From NCBI GenBank assembly GCA_024643555.1, contig JAHEMQ010000002.1, positions 1 to 55,378 of the forward strand: DNA of 55,378 nucleotides, in the 5' to 3' direction. Shown piece by piece: positions 26,914-35,325 of this stretch. The stretch comes from Crocinitomicaceae bacterium (GTDB taxonomy: Bacteria > Bacteroidota > Bacteroidia > Flavobacteriales_D > Crocinitomicaceae). The notes under the pieces were generated by a model that worked only from the letters and a program-made list of their open reading frames with translations, had not been told where the DNA came from and made no database searches. A program made the translations under genes and the position numbers. How positions within the stretch are numbered: position 1 is the stretch's first letter; every line of letters starts with the position of its first letter.

Positions 26914-26953
26914 TTTTTTAGCTCGTTAATTTTTAGCAAATTTGTCTTTGAAA

Positions 26954-26961
26954 CAAATGTA
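26954..26961 (-). promoter_or_regulatory. -7 element of the FAD oxidoreductase operon
   Basis: TACATTTG on the minus strand matches TAnnTTTG, about 40 nt before the ATG at 26913. No -33 TTTG is seen at the usual distance. Confidence 0.45.
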
Positions 26962-27005
26962 GGATTTTACGTTGATTCTATGTTTTGTTTGACAAAGTTG
27001 AATGT

Positions 27006-29534
27006 ATGAATAGACTCTTTCTTTTTCTCTTGTTTTTTGGATGGCAAACCTTTTCGTTTGGTCAATCCCAAGTATTGGTAGCCTTGGAAGGTACGGTGCA
27101 AGATTTTGTGACTGGACAAAAATTATTCGGTGCGACCGTGAATGTCATTCAAAATGGGGTTTCCGTTTCTCGTGTCGTTTCAGACAACAAAGGGTCTTAC
27201 TACGTTTCGGCGAAAATAAATCCAGCTCAAATCATGGCAGTCGTAGTGGCCAATCCTGGATACATGACCAAGAAACTTTCCTTCGATTTAAAAACCATTG
27301 TTCCGAAAGCGAATGCAACAAATGGTGTAAAACTAATGGATCAACTGCCTTTGCAACTCTACGTAGTCCGGCCTAATGTCGATTTAAACTTTACCAAGGA
27401 AACCTACGCGGAGAAATTTGTTTGGGATCAGGCCGTGTACAAAGCCATTCCGGATGCTCAAGTAAAGGCCGACATGGATAAAAAAGTGAAGGATTTGTAC
27501 AAAATCGCGAAGGACAAAGATCGAACAATTTACTGTGTCGCTGCTGCGGATTTGGCTGTGAGCAGAAAGGAATACGAGAAAGCGGTTATTTACTATGATT
27601 CCGCTTTAATCGTTGCTCCGGCTGATCCAGGGATCATGCAAAAGAAAAAATCGGTTGAAACCATCATTGAAATCAATCAAAACGAAGCAAAGCGCAAAAA
27701 AGAATTTGATAAATTGAAAGGTGAGGGGGACGCTGCGTTTACAGCAAAAAATTGGAAACTTGCTGAGGAAAAATACAAATTAGCAGATCAACAAATACCG
27801 AAAGACCCATACATCACTGCTCGTTTGACTAAAATCACAGAGAATGTCAATTCGGAGAAACTGAACGCTGAGAACAAATTAAAGTATGACAAGGCGATGA
27901 CTGCGGCAAATGCCCTATTTGTAGCCAAAAAGTACGATGAAGCCATTGCGAAATACAACGAAGCGGAGAAATTACAACCGAATTTGAAGGACTTCCCATT
28001 AAGTGAGATTGAAAAGATTAAAGCCATAAAAGAAGATAATGCCAATGAACTAGAAGTGAAGAAGCAACTAAAGGCGGCGAACGATTTGTACATTCAAAAG
28101 AAATACGATCAGTCCATTGACATGTACAAAAAAGCCGAATTGAACATTGCGAAATTCAAAAAGCAAACGCTCATCGATCAGTACTCCAAGGAATTGCAAA
28201 ATGGCATGAAGAAAGTGACGGATTGGAAAAATTCGCAGGATCAAATTTACAAGGATCAACTAGCGAAAGCCAATGAGAATTTTCTGAAAGGACCTCAGTT
28301 CTATGGAATGGCGAAAAACATTTTGAATTCGGATCCGATGAAAAGTCGTCAAAACGAACCTTCAGTCATCGAATTGAAAGACAAAATTGCGAAAATGGAA
28401 GCGTATTTTGTGCAGCGTAAATCGGCCTATCAAACGGTAAAAGCGAAGAACAACGCACAGGGATTGAAGGAGTTGAAAGCAGTTCAGGTCATTGCAAATA
28501 CAAATGCACGTAACTTGCCTGCTTCGGAATTGACACAAATTCAGAAAAGCATCGATTCATTGACGACCTTAACCACTCCTGTTGTGGTCAAAGCTGCGCC
28601 ATCTACCAAAGAAGATGTCATTGTTGGAACGCAATTAAAGGCACCAGGAGAGCGCACTAGTGGAACACCAGAACAAGCGTTTAACGACTTGAACAAGACC
28701 TCTCAACAAAAGGCGGAACGTCCACAAGAGCAACTCCAAGAAATTAAAAACGTATTCGACTACCAAAATCATTTCAATGAAACAATGGCCGAAGTTCAGC
28801 AAGAAACAACGGATCAAAATATGGAATCGTTTAAATCCGAACAAACGGTGATTGAACGTAAAAATCAAGTGGCTGCCGATCAGCGTCAAGCGGATTTACA
28901 AGGTGAACTTCAAAAAAACGAAGTGGCTGTTAGCACGAGAAATGCCGTTCAGGAGAACAAACAAAATGATAATGCGGAGAACATCACGAGTTGGAAAGAT
29001 GCGAAGGATGTTTCCAATGCGAATGAGCAAAAAGCGGCAGATAAATTACAAGAATCAGAGTTGTCTCGATCCAATCGCTTGTCAAATGAGGAGTCGATGC
29101 GAAACGATCAACTGAAAACGCAGGAAGAAAAGGATTTGAAAACGCAGGAAAAAATCAAAACTGGCTACGAAGTTTCCGTGACCAAAAGAGATGTAACACA
29201 AGCGGAAAATCAAGACCAGCAATTCGAGCAAATTGAAAAAGTGGCTTCTTCTAAAACAACCTTGACCAATGCGCCAAATAATTTGAAAGATGAAGATGGC
29301 GTACTGTTTCCTAAAAATGCAATGACGGAAAGAACTTATACGGTGAAAAACAACCAAGGCTTCGTAACCAAAGTCATTGTCAGACGAGTGGTCGTCGATA
29401 AAAACGGATATGGAGTTGTCTTCGAACAAACAACTACAGAGGACGGAGTCAATACATTCACACGCAACGATCAAGTGATTACCGATTACATTTGGTTCAA
29501 CGAATCGACAGGTGCGAACGTCATCGAGAAGTAA
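27006..29534 (+). CDS. Secreted TPR and coiled-coil protein with carboxypeptidase-regulatory-like domain
   Basis: A protein of 842 residues from ATG 27006, which gives a clean signal peptide (to S-F-G-Q); the upstream in-frame ATG at 26985 would add seven residues before it. A carboxypeptidase-regulatory-like Ig domain comes first (about 25-110, G-T-V-Q-D-F-V-T-G-Q-K-L-F-G-A-T-V). TPR-like units follow (about 150-400, with repeats of the type A-x-x-L-F-x-x-K-x-Y-D-x-A-I-x-x-Y-x-x-A-E). A long, highly charged Q/K/E-rich coiled-coil region spans about 560-740, and a globular tail ends the protein. No sorting domain is present, so it is probably periplasmic. The role is unknown. Confidence 0.78.
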   Translation: MNRLFLFLLFFGWQTFSFGQSQVLVALEGTVQDFVTGQKLFGATVNVIQNGVSVSRVVSDNKGSYYVSAKINPAQIMAVVVANPGYMTKKLSFDLKTIVPKANATNGVKLMDQLPLQLYVVRPNVDLNFTKETYAEKFVWDQAVYKAIPDAQVKADMDKKVKDLYKIAKDKDRTIYCVAAADLAVSRKEYEKAVIYYDSALIVAPADPGIMQKKKSVETIIEINQNEAKRKKEFDKLKGEGDAAFTAKNWKLAEEKYKLADQQIPKDPYITARLTKITENVNSEKLNAENKLKYDKAMTAANALFVAKKYDEAIAKYNEAEKLQPNLKDFPLSEIEKIKAIKEDNANELEVKKQLKAANDLYIQKKYDQSIDMYKKAELNIAKFKKQTLIDQYSKELQNGMKKVTDWKNSQDQIYKDQLAKANENFLKGPQFYGMAKNILNSDPMKSRQNEPSVIELKDKIAKMEAYFVQRKSAYQTVKAKNNAQGLKELKAVQVIANTNARNLPASELTQIQKSIDSLTTLTTPVVVKAAPSTKEDVIVGTQLKAPGERTSGTPEQAFNDLNKTSQQKAERPQEQLQEIKNVFDYQNHFNETMAEVQQETTDQNMESFKSEQTVIERKNQVAADQRQADLQGELQKNEVAVSTRNAVQENKQNDNAENITSWKDAKDVSNANEQKAADKLQESELSRSNRLSNEESMRNDQLKTQEEKDLKTQEKIKTGYEVSVTKRDVTQAENQDQQFEQIEKVASSKTTLTNAPNNLKDEDGVLFPKNAMTERTYTVKNNQGFVTKVIVRRVVVDKNGYGVVFEQTTTEDGVNTFTRNDQVITDYIWFNESTGANVIEK

Positions 29535-29616
29535 ATTCATACTGCATTGTCAGTAACTATTTAGAATCCTTTCTGTTCTCAAATGGCTTTCTTGTATTTT
29601 CGTTAAAATTCAAGAA

Positions 29617-30978
29617 ATGAGAGTACATTTTATTGCCATCGGGGGAAGTGCCATGCACAATTTAGCCATTGCTTTAAATCGAAAAGGAATCCAAGTTAGC
29701 GGTTCCGACGATGAAATCTTTGAACCTTCTAGAACACGTTTGGAAAAAGAAGGAATTTTACCTGCGGAAATTGGTTGGAATGCCGAGCGAATTCATGCGG
29801 ATTTAGATGCGGTTATTTTGGGAATGCATGCCCGTGAGGACAATCCTGAATTGATTCGAGCGAAGGAACTTCACTTACCGATCTATTCTTATCCTGAATA
29901 TTTATATGAACAAAGCAAGGACAAAATTCGGGTTGTGATTGGCGGAAGTCACGGAAAGACAACCATTACTTCCATGTTGTTGCATGCCATCAACAAACTC
30001 GGTTTAAATGTCGACTACATGGTGGGGGCACAATTGGAAGGATATGATTGCATGGTGAAGTTAACAAACGATGCCAAATACATGATCTTGGAGGGAGATG
30101 AGTACTTGAGCTCGCCGATTGACCGTCGTCCGAAATTTCATTTATATCGTCCGAATGTCGCCTTGATAAGTGGTATTGCTTGGGACCACATCAATGTATT
30201 CCCAACCTTTGAAAATTACGTGGAACAATTCGAGGTTTTTTGTGAGTTAATTGAACCGAATGGAAAGTTAATCTACAATTCAGAGGATTTAGCAGTTCGA
30301 AAACTTGGTGAACAAACACGAGCTACCGTCACTTCGATTGCGTATCAAACACCACGCTTTGAACCGACGGAAACGGGGACGATGTTGCACTTCGAAGGGC
30401 AATCTTATCCGCTATTGATTTTCGGTCCTCATAACCTGCAAAATTTAATGGGCGCAATGCATTTAGCACAAGCCATCGGGATCAATAACACCGATTTTTT
30501 GGTTGCCATGTCTGATTTTACAGGCGCAGGAAAACGCTTGCAAAAAGTAATTGAGCGTTCAGATTTTGTCATGTTTAAAGATTTTGCGCATTCACCGTCT
30601 AAATTAAAAGCCACAACCGCAGCTGTAAAACACCAATATCCAAATCGAAAAGTGGTGGCGTGTATGGAATTGCATACCTTTTCATCTTTAAAAAAGGAAT
30701 TCTTGCCACACTATGAAGGCGCGATGCTTGCGGCAGATGAAGCCTTGGTTTATTTCAATCCAGAAGTTGTCCACCACAAGAAACTGGAACCAATTTCGAT
30801 GGAACAAGTTTACAATGGATTCGGAGGCGGAGTTACTGTGAAAAACGAAACAACAGATGTTTTAGCTTTTATCCGTTCTCAAAATTGGAATAATGCCGTA
30901 CTATTAATGATGTCCTCTGGAAATTTTGATGGAATTGACTACGATCAACTAGGTGAAGAATTATGCGCAACTTTATAA
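29617..30978 (+). CDS. mpl: Mur ligase of the Mpl type (murein peptide recycling ligase)
   Basis: A 453-residue Mur ligase. It resembles Mpl, which joins recycled L-Ala-gamma-D-Glu-mDAP tripeptide to UDP-N-acetylmuramate in the cytoplasm. The N-terminal domain has M-R-V-H-F-I-A-I-G-G-S-A-M-H-N-L-A and G-S-D-D; the P-loop is G-G-S-H-G-K-T-T near residue 110; E-G-D-E-Y with the D-R-R-P-K-F segment follows near 160-175; the C-terminal domain has D-F-A-H-S-P-S-K near 328. MurC would also share the fold, but the E-G-D-E-Y/R-x-K-F pattern favours Mpl. It overlaps the beta-lactamase gene by 16 nt. Confidence 0.85.
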   Translation: MRVHFIAIGGSAMHNLAIALNRKGIQVSGSDDEIFEPSRTRLEKEGILPAEIGWNAERIHADLDAVILGMHAREDNPELIRAKELHLPIYSYPEYLYEQSKDKIRVVIGGSHGKTTITSMLLHAINKLGLNVDYMVGAQLEGYDCMVKLTNDAKYMILEGDEYLSSPIDRRPKFHLYRPNVALISGIAWDHINVFPTFENYVEQFEVFCELIEPNGKLIYNSEDLAVRKLGEQTRATVTSIAYQTPRFEPTETGTMLHFEGQSYPLLIFGPHNLQNLMGAMHLAQAIGINNTDFLVAMSDFTGAGKRLQKVIERSDFVMFKDFAHSPSKLKATTAAVKHQYPNRKVVACMELHTFSSLKKEFLPHYEGAMLAADEALVYFNPEVVHHKKLEPISMEQVYNGFGGGVTVKNETTDVLAFIRSQNWNNAVLLMMSSGNFDGIDYDQLGEELCATL

Positions 30979-31748
30979 TTGTTTTCGTTTTATTGCTTTG
31001 CAATGCAAGTTGTGGGATTCCAAAATTTCAAGTAAAAAAAGCGGTTTGCCTGGACTTAAAAAAGGAAGAAAGTAATTTGTATACTTTTTCGGTGGTGATT
31101 TATGATTTAAAAACCAAGTCGTATTTTTACTTCAATGATAGCCTGTTGAACATGCCTTTTACACCTGCCTCGACGTTTAAAATACCGAACACACTCATAG
31201 GATTAGAAAGTAATGTACTTCAGGATTCAACGACGAAATTGAATGTAGAAATGATGGACGATCCCACATTGAAGTTCGCTTTTCAGCATTCCATTGTACC
31301 GTATTACCAAGAACTAGCCAAACGAATAGGAGAGCAGAACATGCAGGCATATTTGAAGCGTTTTCACTACGGAAACACCTTGATAACACCTGAATTAACT
31401 TCCTTTTGGCTGAAAGGTGATTTGCGAATTAGTGCCTTGGAACAAATCGAATTTTTGAATAAAATCGAAAAACATCAATTGGGACTTCGTCAAGAAACGT
31501 ATCAAACCTTGATGGATATTTTTGAGGAACGTAGGGAAGGAAATGTAAAGTTATATGGAAAAACAGGCTGGGGAGTTCAAGATGGACAAGACATCGGATG
31601 GTTTGTGGGATTTGCTCAATGGGGAAAAAATCGCTATTTGTTCGCCACTGTCTTGACAGCACCTGAAGAGGCGTATGGTAAATTTGACTTCGGATCGAAA
31701 CGTATTTCGCTCACAAATGCTGCATTTCAACAGCTAATCAATCGCTAA
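30963..31748 (+). CDS. Class D (OXA-like) beta-lactamase
   Basis: A 261-residue exported serine beta-lactamase or close relative. All class D motifs are present: S70-T-F-K73 (acylating serine and the lysine that is carbamylated), S110-I-V112, Y136-G-N138, W149 in the omega loop (S-F-W-L-K-G-D-L-R-I-S), and K200-T-G202. The signal peptide ends in C-N-A-S-C, possibly a loose lipobox, so it may be anchored. The segment between the S-T-F-K and S-I-V motifs is several residues shorter than in acquired OXA enzymes. It starts inside mpl (16-nt overlap), and its stop overlaps the convergent DUF4199 gene by 4 nt. Activity and spectrum cannot be read from sequence; it may be a housekeeping penicillin-binding homologue. 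Confidence 0.85.
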   Translation: MRNFIIVFVLLLCNASCGIPKFQVKKAVCLDLKKEESNLYTFSVVIYDLKTKSYFYFNDSLLNMPFTPASTFKIPNTLIGLESNVLQDSTTKLNVEMMDDPTLKFAFQHSIVPYYQELAKRIGEQNMQAYLKRFHYGNTLITPELTSFWLKGDLRISALEQIEFLNKIEKHQLGLRQETYQTLMDIFEERREGNVKLYGKTGWGVQDGQDIGWFVGFAQWGKNRYLFATVLTAPEEAYGKFDFGSKRISLTNAAFQQLINR

Positions 31749-32284
31749 TTTCTAAAAATGATTCTTCTGAAAACGAGTGAAATCAACAAGGAGTTCATCG
31801 TAGTGTAAAATAGCAAGGCAAGAAGCGATATCATCATGGTAAACTGAGGATCCAATTTATTCTTCCAATCGTTTATCGCAAGTTTTTTAATTTCTTGATC
31901 GCTTTTGTTTTCCAATTCAGGTTGATTTTTGCGAATGGCATCCAATTCTTTTTTGGTATCGATGCGAACATAGACTTCATTCATTTTCTTTTCGCGGAAT
32001 TCAGGGAAGATTTGTCCGTAATAGAAAAACAAGAAAATACTTACCACAACGGTGTAGGGAACTCCTGCTAGCATGCCATTTTTGATGTCCACTAGTAGAT
32101 TACTTTCTGTTTGTGTGCGTTTATGCTTGTAGATGCTCCAAGTGATCACAAATGTGAGTAGGAACATATTGAGTAGTCCGAAGTATTTGATGTCGTACAG
32201 AGAAATGCTCAAAGCGAGCGCGCCCATTTTTACGCATATCCAAATAAGACTCGCACCGAGACCGTATTTAACTGCTTTGTTCAT
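31745..32284 (-). CDS. DUF4199 membrane protein
   Basis: A 179-residue inner-membrane protein of the DUF4199 family, common in Bacteroidota. Four hydrophobic segments are visible (about 8-30, 36-52, 72-92 and 145-172), with a soluble charged part of about 45 residues between the third and fourth (E-K-K-M-N-E-V-Y, then N-K-S-D-Q-E-I-K-K). It shares a base with the rho stop (TAATG), so it is translated from the rho mRNA. The function is unknown. Confidence 0.85.
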   Translation of the reverse strand: MNKAVKYGLGASLIWICVKMGALALSISLYDIKYFGLLNMFLLTFVITWSIYKHKRTQTESNLLVDIKNGMLAGVPYTVVVSIFLFFYYGQIFPEFREKKMNEVYVRIDTKKELDAIRKNQPELENKSDQEIKKLAINDWKNKLDPQFTMMISLLALLFYTTMNSLLISLVFRRIIFRN

Positions 32285-33942
32285 TAGTTATTCATTGAAA
32301 TCAAAAACTCTTCATTGGACATGGTATTTTCCATGTGAGATTTCAAGAATTCCATGGCTTCAACTGGATTCATATCAGCAATGAACTTACGGATTAACCA
32401 AACGCGTTGCAAGACATCTTTTTTCACCAATAAATCCTCGCGACGAGTACCAGATGCGGTGATGTCGATGGCCGGATAAATTCGGCGATTCGAAATCTTG
32501 CGATCCAATTGTAATTCCATGTTTCCGGTACCTTTGAACTCCTCGAAAATCACCTCGTCCATTTTAGACCCCGTTTCTGTCAGCGCAGTGGCTAGAATGG
32601 ATAATGATCCACCATTTTCGATTTTACGAGCAGATCCGAAGAAGCGTTTTGGTTTGTGCAATGCGTTGGCATCTACACCACCTGAAAGGACTTTTCCAGA
32701 AGCTGGAGAAACAGTGTTGTAGGCACGTGCTAATCGCGTGATGGAATCGAGTAAGATGCATACGTCGTGTCCACATTCTACCAAGCGTTTTGCTTTTTCC
32801 AGTACCATGTTCGCCACTTTTACGTGTCGTTCCGCTGGTTCATCAAATGTCGAAGCGATGACTTCTGCTTTCACACTTCGTGCCATGTCGGTCACCTCTT
32901 CTGGACGTTCGTCAATTAACAAAACAATCAAATAAGTTTCAGGATGATTCGCTGCAATTGCATTCGCTACATCCTTCAATAACATGGTTTTACCTGTTTT
33001 CGGTTGCGCGACAATCATCCCACGTTGACCTTTTCCAATCGGTGCAAATAAGTCCATCACACGCGTTGAAAGTGTTTCTTGAGCGTGTCCGGTTAATTTG
33101 AATTTCTCGGATGGAAATAATGGCGTTAAATATTGAAAAGGCACGCGGTCACGAATGTAGGACGGGTGTCTACCATTAATGGATTCTACTTTGACAAGTG
33201 GGAAGAATTTCTCTCCTTCTTTTGGTGGACGAATACTTCCTTTTACGGTATCACCTGTTTTTAAACCAAATAATTTGATTTGATTTTGGGAAACGTAAAT
33301 ATCATCCGGAGATGGCAAATAGTTGTAATCGGAGGAGCGTAAGAAACCGAATCCTTCTTGAATGACTTCTAACACACCTTCTGCAGATACAATTCCTACC
33401 AAATCGTAGTTGTCCTCAGTAACTTTCTCGACCGCTTCTTGCTGATTGCGGTTGTGTTGTTGTCGCTGTTGATTTGGATTCGCTTGACGATTGTTGTTTT
33501 CGCGACGGTTTTGTTGATTTGGGTGTTCTGAATTATTTGTCGGACGTTCACCTCGCTCATGACGATGAACTGGTTTTTTAGCCTCAGGACGAGCAGCTTC
33601 AGTAGTAGAAGATTCTTCTTCCTTTACTACGGACTTCTCTTCATCGTTTTCTTTGGTCTCAGCAACTGAATCTACAGTTTGACGAACTCTAGGTTTGCGT
33701 TCGGTTCTTTCCGTTTTTTCGCTTGGAACCTCGGAAGTCTCTTTAGAAGTTTTAACTGTTTTTGGTTTTTTATGCTCTTCTATTTCAGCAGATGCTGTTT
33801 CCGATGCTGCAGATTCTTCACCACCCATCAATAGGTTAATGATGTCTGGTTTTTTCATTGATTCAGCGTTTTCAATTCCTGCTGATTGTGCAATAGTGCG
33901 AAGGTCTGAGATTTTTTTACTCTCTAATGTTTTCCGATCCAT
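32284..33942 (-). CDS. rho: Transcription termination factor Rho
   Basis: A 552-residue hexameric RNA helicase that ends transcription. The Rho_N domain is at 1-40 ([10 protein letters not shown]). It is followed by a polar insert of about 140 residues (about 45-185), rich in E, K, T, then N, Q, R, which is typical of Bacteroidota Rho but absent from the 419-residue E. coli protein. The RNA-binding cold-shock-like domain (about 190-260) has G-F-G-F-L-R. The ATPase core has Walker A A-Q-P-K-T-G-K-T near 308 and L-I-D-E-R-P-E-E-V near 342. The Q-loop and R-loop regions are present. Confidence 0.97.
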   Translation of the reverse strand: MDRKTLESKKISDLRTIAQSAGIENAESMKKPDIINLLMGGEESAASETASAEIEEHKKPKTVKTSKETSEVPSEKTERTERKPRVRQTVDSVAETKENDEEKSVVKEEESSTTEAARPEAKKPVHRHERGERPTNNSEHPNQQNRRENNNRQANPNQQRQQHNRNQQEAVEKVTEDNYDLVGIVSAEGVLEVIQEGFGFLRSSDYNYLPSPDDIYVSQNQIKLFGLKTGDTVKGSIRPPKEGEKFFPLVKVESINGRHPSYIRDRVPFQYLTPLFPSEKFKLTGHAQETLSTRVMDLFAPIGKGQRGMIVAQPKTGKTMLLKDVANAIAANHPETYLIVLLIDERPEEVTDMARSVKAEVIASTFDEPAERHVKVANMVLEKAKRLVECGHDVCILLDSITRLARAYNTVSPASGKVLSGGVDANALHKPKRFFGSARKIENGGSLSILATALTETGSKMDEVIFEEFKGTGNMELQLDRKISNRRIYPAIDITASGTRREDLLVKKDVLQRVWLIRKFIADMNPVEAMEFLKSHMENTMSNEEFLISMNN

Positions 33943-34058
33943 TAATGATTGTCTATTAAATAAATGGTGATTTTTGGAGATGCTTGAACCGACGGTTCCA
34001 AAGAATTCACCGCAAGTTTACTAAAAATTGTTTAGTCTGGCACCATTTCTTGAAAAAT

Positions 34059-35321
34059 CTATGTTTTTCTTTTCTTCTTTTTAGCTGCTGGGAAAAGGAT
34101 GTTGTTGAGAATGAGGCGGTATCCGGGTGAATTCGGATGTAAACTCAAATCGGTGTATGGATCTCCTACATAATGTTGGTAGTCCTCCGGATCATGGCCC
34201 CCGTAAAACGTCCAGGTTCCTTGACCCAACTCTCCATGGATGTACCGCGCGGTATTTGCCGCTTTATTTTCACCAAGAATCAGCACATTGGATTTAATCA
34301 ACTCTTTTCTAAAATCCGTGGTTTGTCCCATGAATCCATTCACGACATCGACATGGCATTGTGTCAACATGGTTGGTACGACGTCCCATTTAGCGGAAAA
34401 ATCAAATAAGGTAAACTGATCCATCTTTTGGGTGATTTGTCCTTTGATGCGCAAATCACTGGCATCGATGTCACTATATTCGTAGACCATCGGGTCCTCT
34501 ATCAAGTGGAAATTTTGGAAAGCAAAGGTTTTGTTAAAATCTAATTTGTCTTGTGCCCTCGGATCTGCGGGATCACCATCAAATACAGAAGCACAAATAT
34601 CGAGTCCCTGTGCGGCTAAAGCAATATCAAAACTATCCGTCCCACTACACATGGTGAACAAGAACCCACCACCAATGACAAAGTTTTTTAGGTTTTGGGC
34701 CACAGCTAATTTCAATTCCGATACTTTGCTGAAACCTAGCATTTTTGCATTTTTCTCTGCCACAGCAACCTGTTCCTGATACCAAGCTTGATAGCGCGCA
34801 TTGCTGTAAAATTTCCCATATTGTCCGGTGAAGTCCTCGTGATGCAAATGCAACCAGTCGTACTTCGGAAGAAGTCCCATAACAATGGCCGAATCATAGA
34901 TTTTATCGTACGGAATTTCAGCGTATTCCAAGACTAAGGTCACGGCATCGTCCCACGGCTGTTTGTTCGGAGGCGTGTAAACAGCAATTTTTGGTGCTTT
35001 TTCCAGCTGAACGATTTCCATATTCACTTCTGGATTGGCAATTTCAGCGCGAATTTGATTCACTTGTCCTTCCGCTAACACTTGATAACGTACGTTGCGT
35101 AGAATGAGTTCCTCCTCCAAGGATTTTAAGTGAGGAACTAAGAAAGAGCCTCCTCGGTAGTTCAATAACCATTCGACGGTCACATTGTGTTCCAAGGTCC
35201 AAAACGCAATTCCATAGGCTTTTAGGTGATCTGTTTGACTTTCATCCATTGGAATCAGTAACTGTGTACTGCGACCAGTGAAATGTAGGAGAAAGAAAAT
35301 TGAAAATAAGAATAAACGCAT
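34059..35321 (-). CDS. Secreted protein annotated as asparagine synthetase B in Bacteroidota
   Basis: A protein of 420 residues starting at ATG 35321, which opens a signal peptide (L-F-L-F-S-I-F-F-L-L). The in-frame start at 35384 would run into dnaB and place 21 residues before it. The family is widely annotated as asparagine synthetase B, but no ATP-pyrophosphatase loop or N-terminal catalytic cysteine of AsnB is visible, and an exported protein could not use ATP. Conserved features include L-I-P-M-D near residue 22, L-E-K-A-P-K-I-A-V-Y, D-W-L-H-L-H-H-E-D-F-T-G, G-G-G-F-L-F-T-M-C-S-G-T-D near 225 (a possible amidotransferase-like nucleophile elbow), and Y-G-G-H-D-P-E-D-Y-Q-H near 380. It is 4 nt after dnaB. 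The function is unknown. Confidence 0.8.
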   Translation of the reverse strand: MRLFLFSIFFLLHFTGRSTQLLIPMDESQTDHLKAYGIAFWTLEHNVTVEWLLNYRGGSFLVPHLKSLEEELILRNVRYQVLAEGQVNQIRAEIANPEVNMEIVQLEKAPKIAVYTPPNKQPWDDAVTLVLEYAEIPYDKIYDSAIVMGLLPKYDWLHLHHEDFTGQYGKFYSNARYQAWYQEQVAVAEKNAKMLGFSKVSELKLAVAQNLKNFVIGGGFLFTMCSGTDSFDIALAAQGLDICASVFDGDPADPRAQDKLDFNKTFAFQNFHLIEDPMVYEYSDIDASDLRIKGQITQKMDQFTLFDFSAKWDVVPTMLTQCHVDVVNGFMGQTTDFRKELIKSNVLILGENKAANTARYIHGELGQGTWTFYGGHDPEDYQHYVGDPYTDLSLHPNSPGYRLILNNILFPAAKKKKRKT

Positions 35322-35325
35322 AGGT

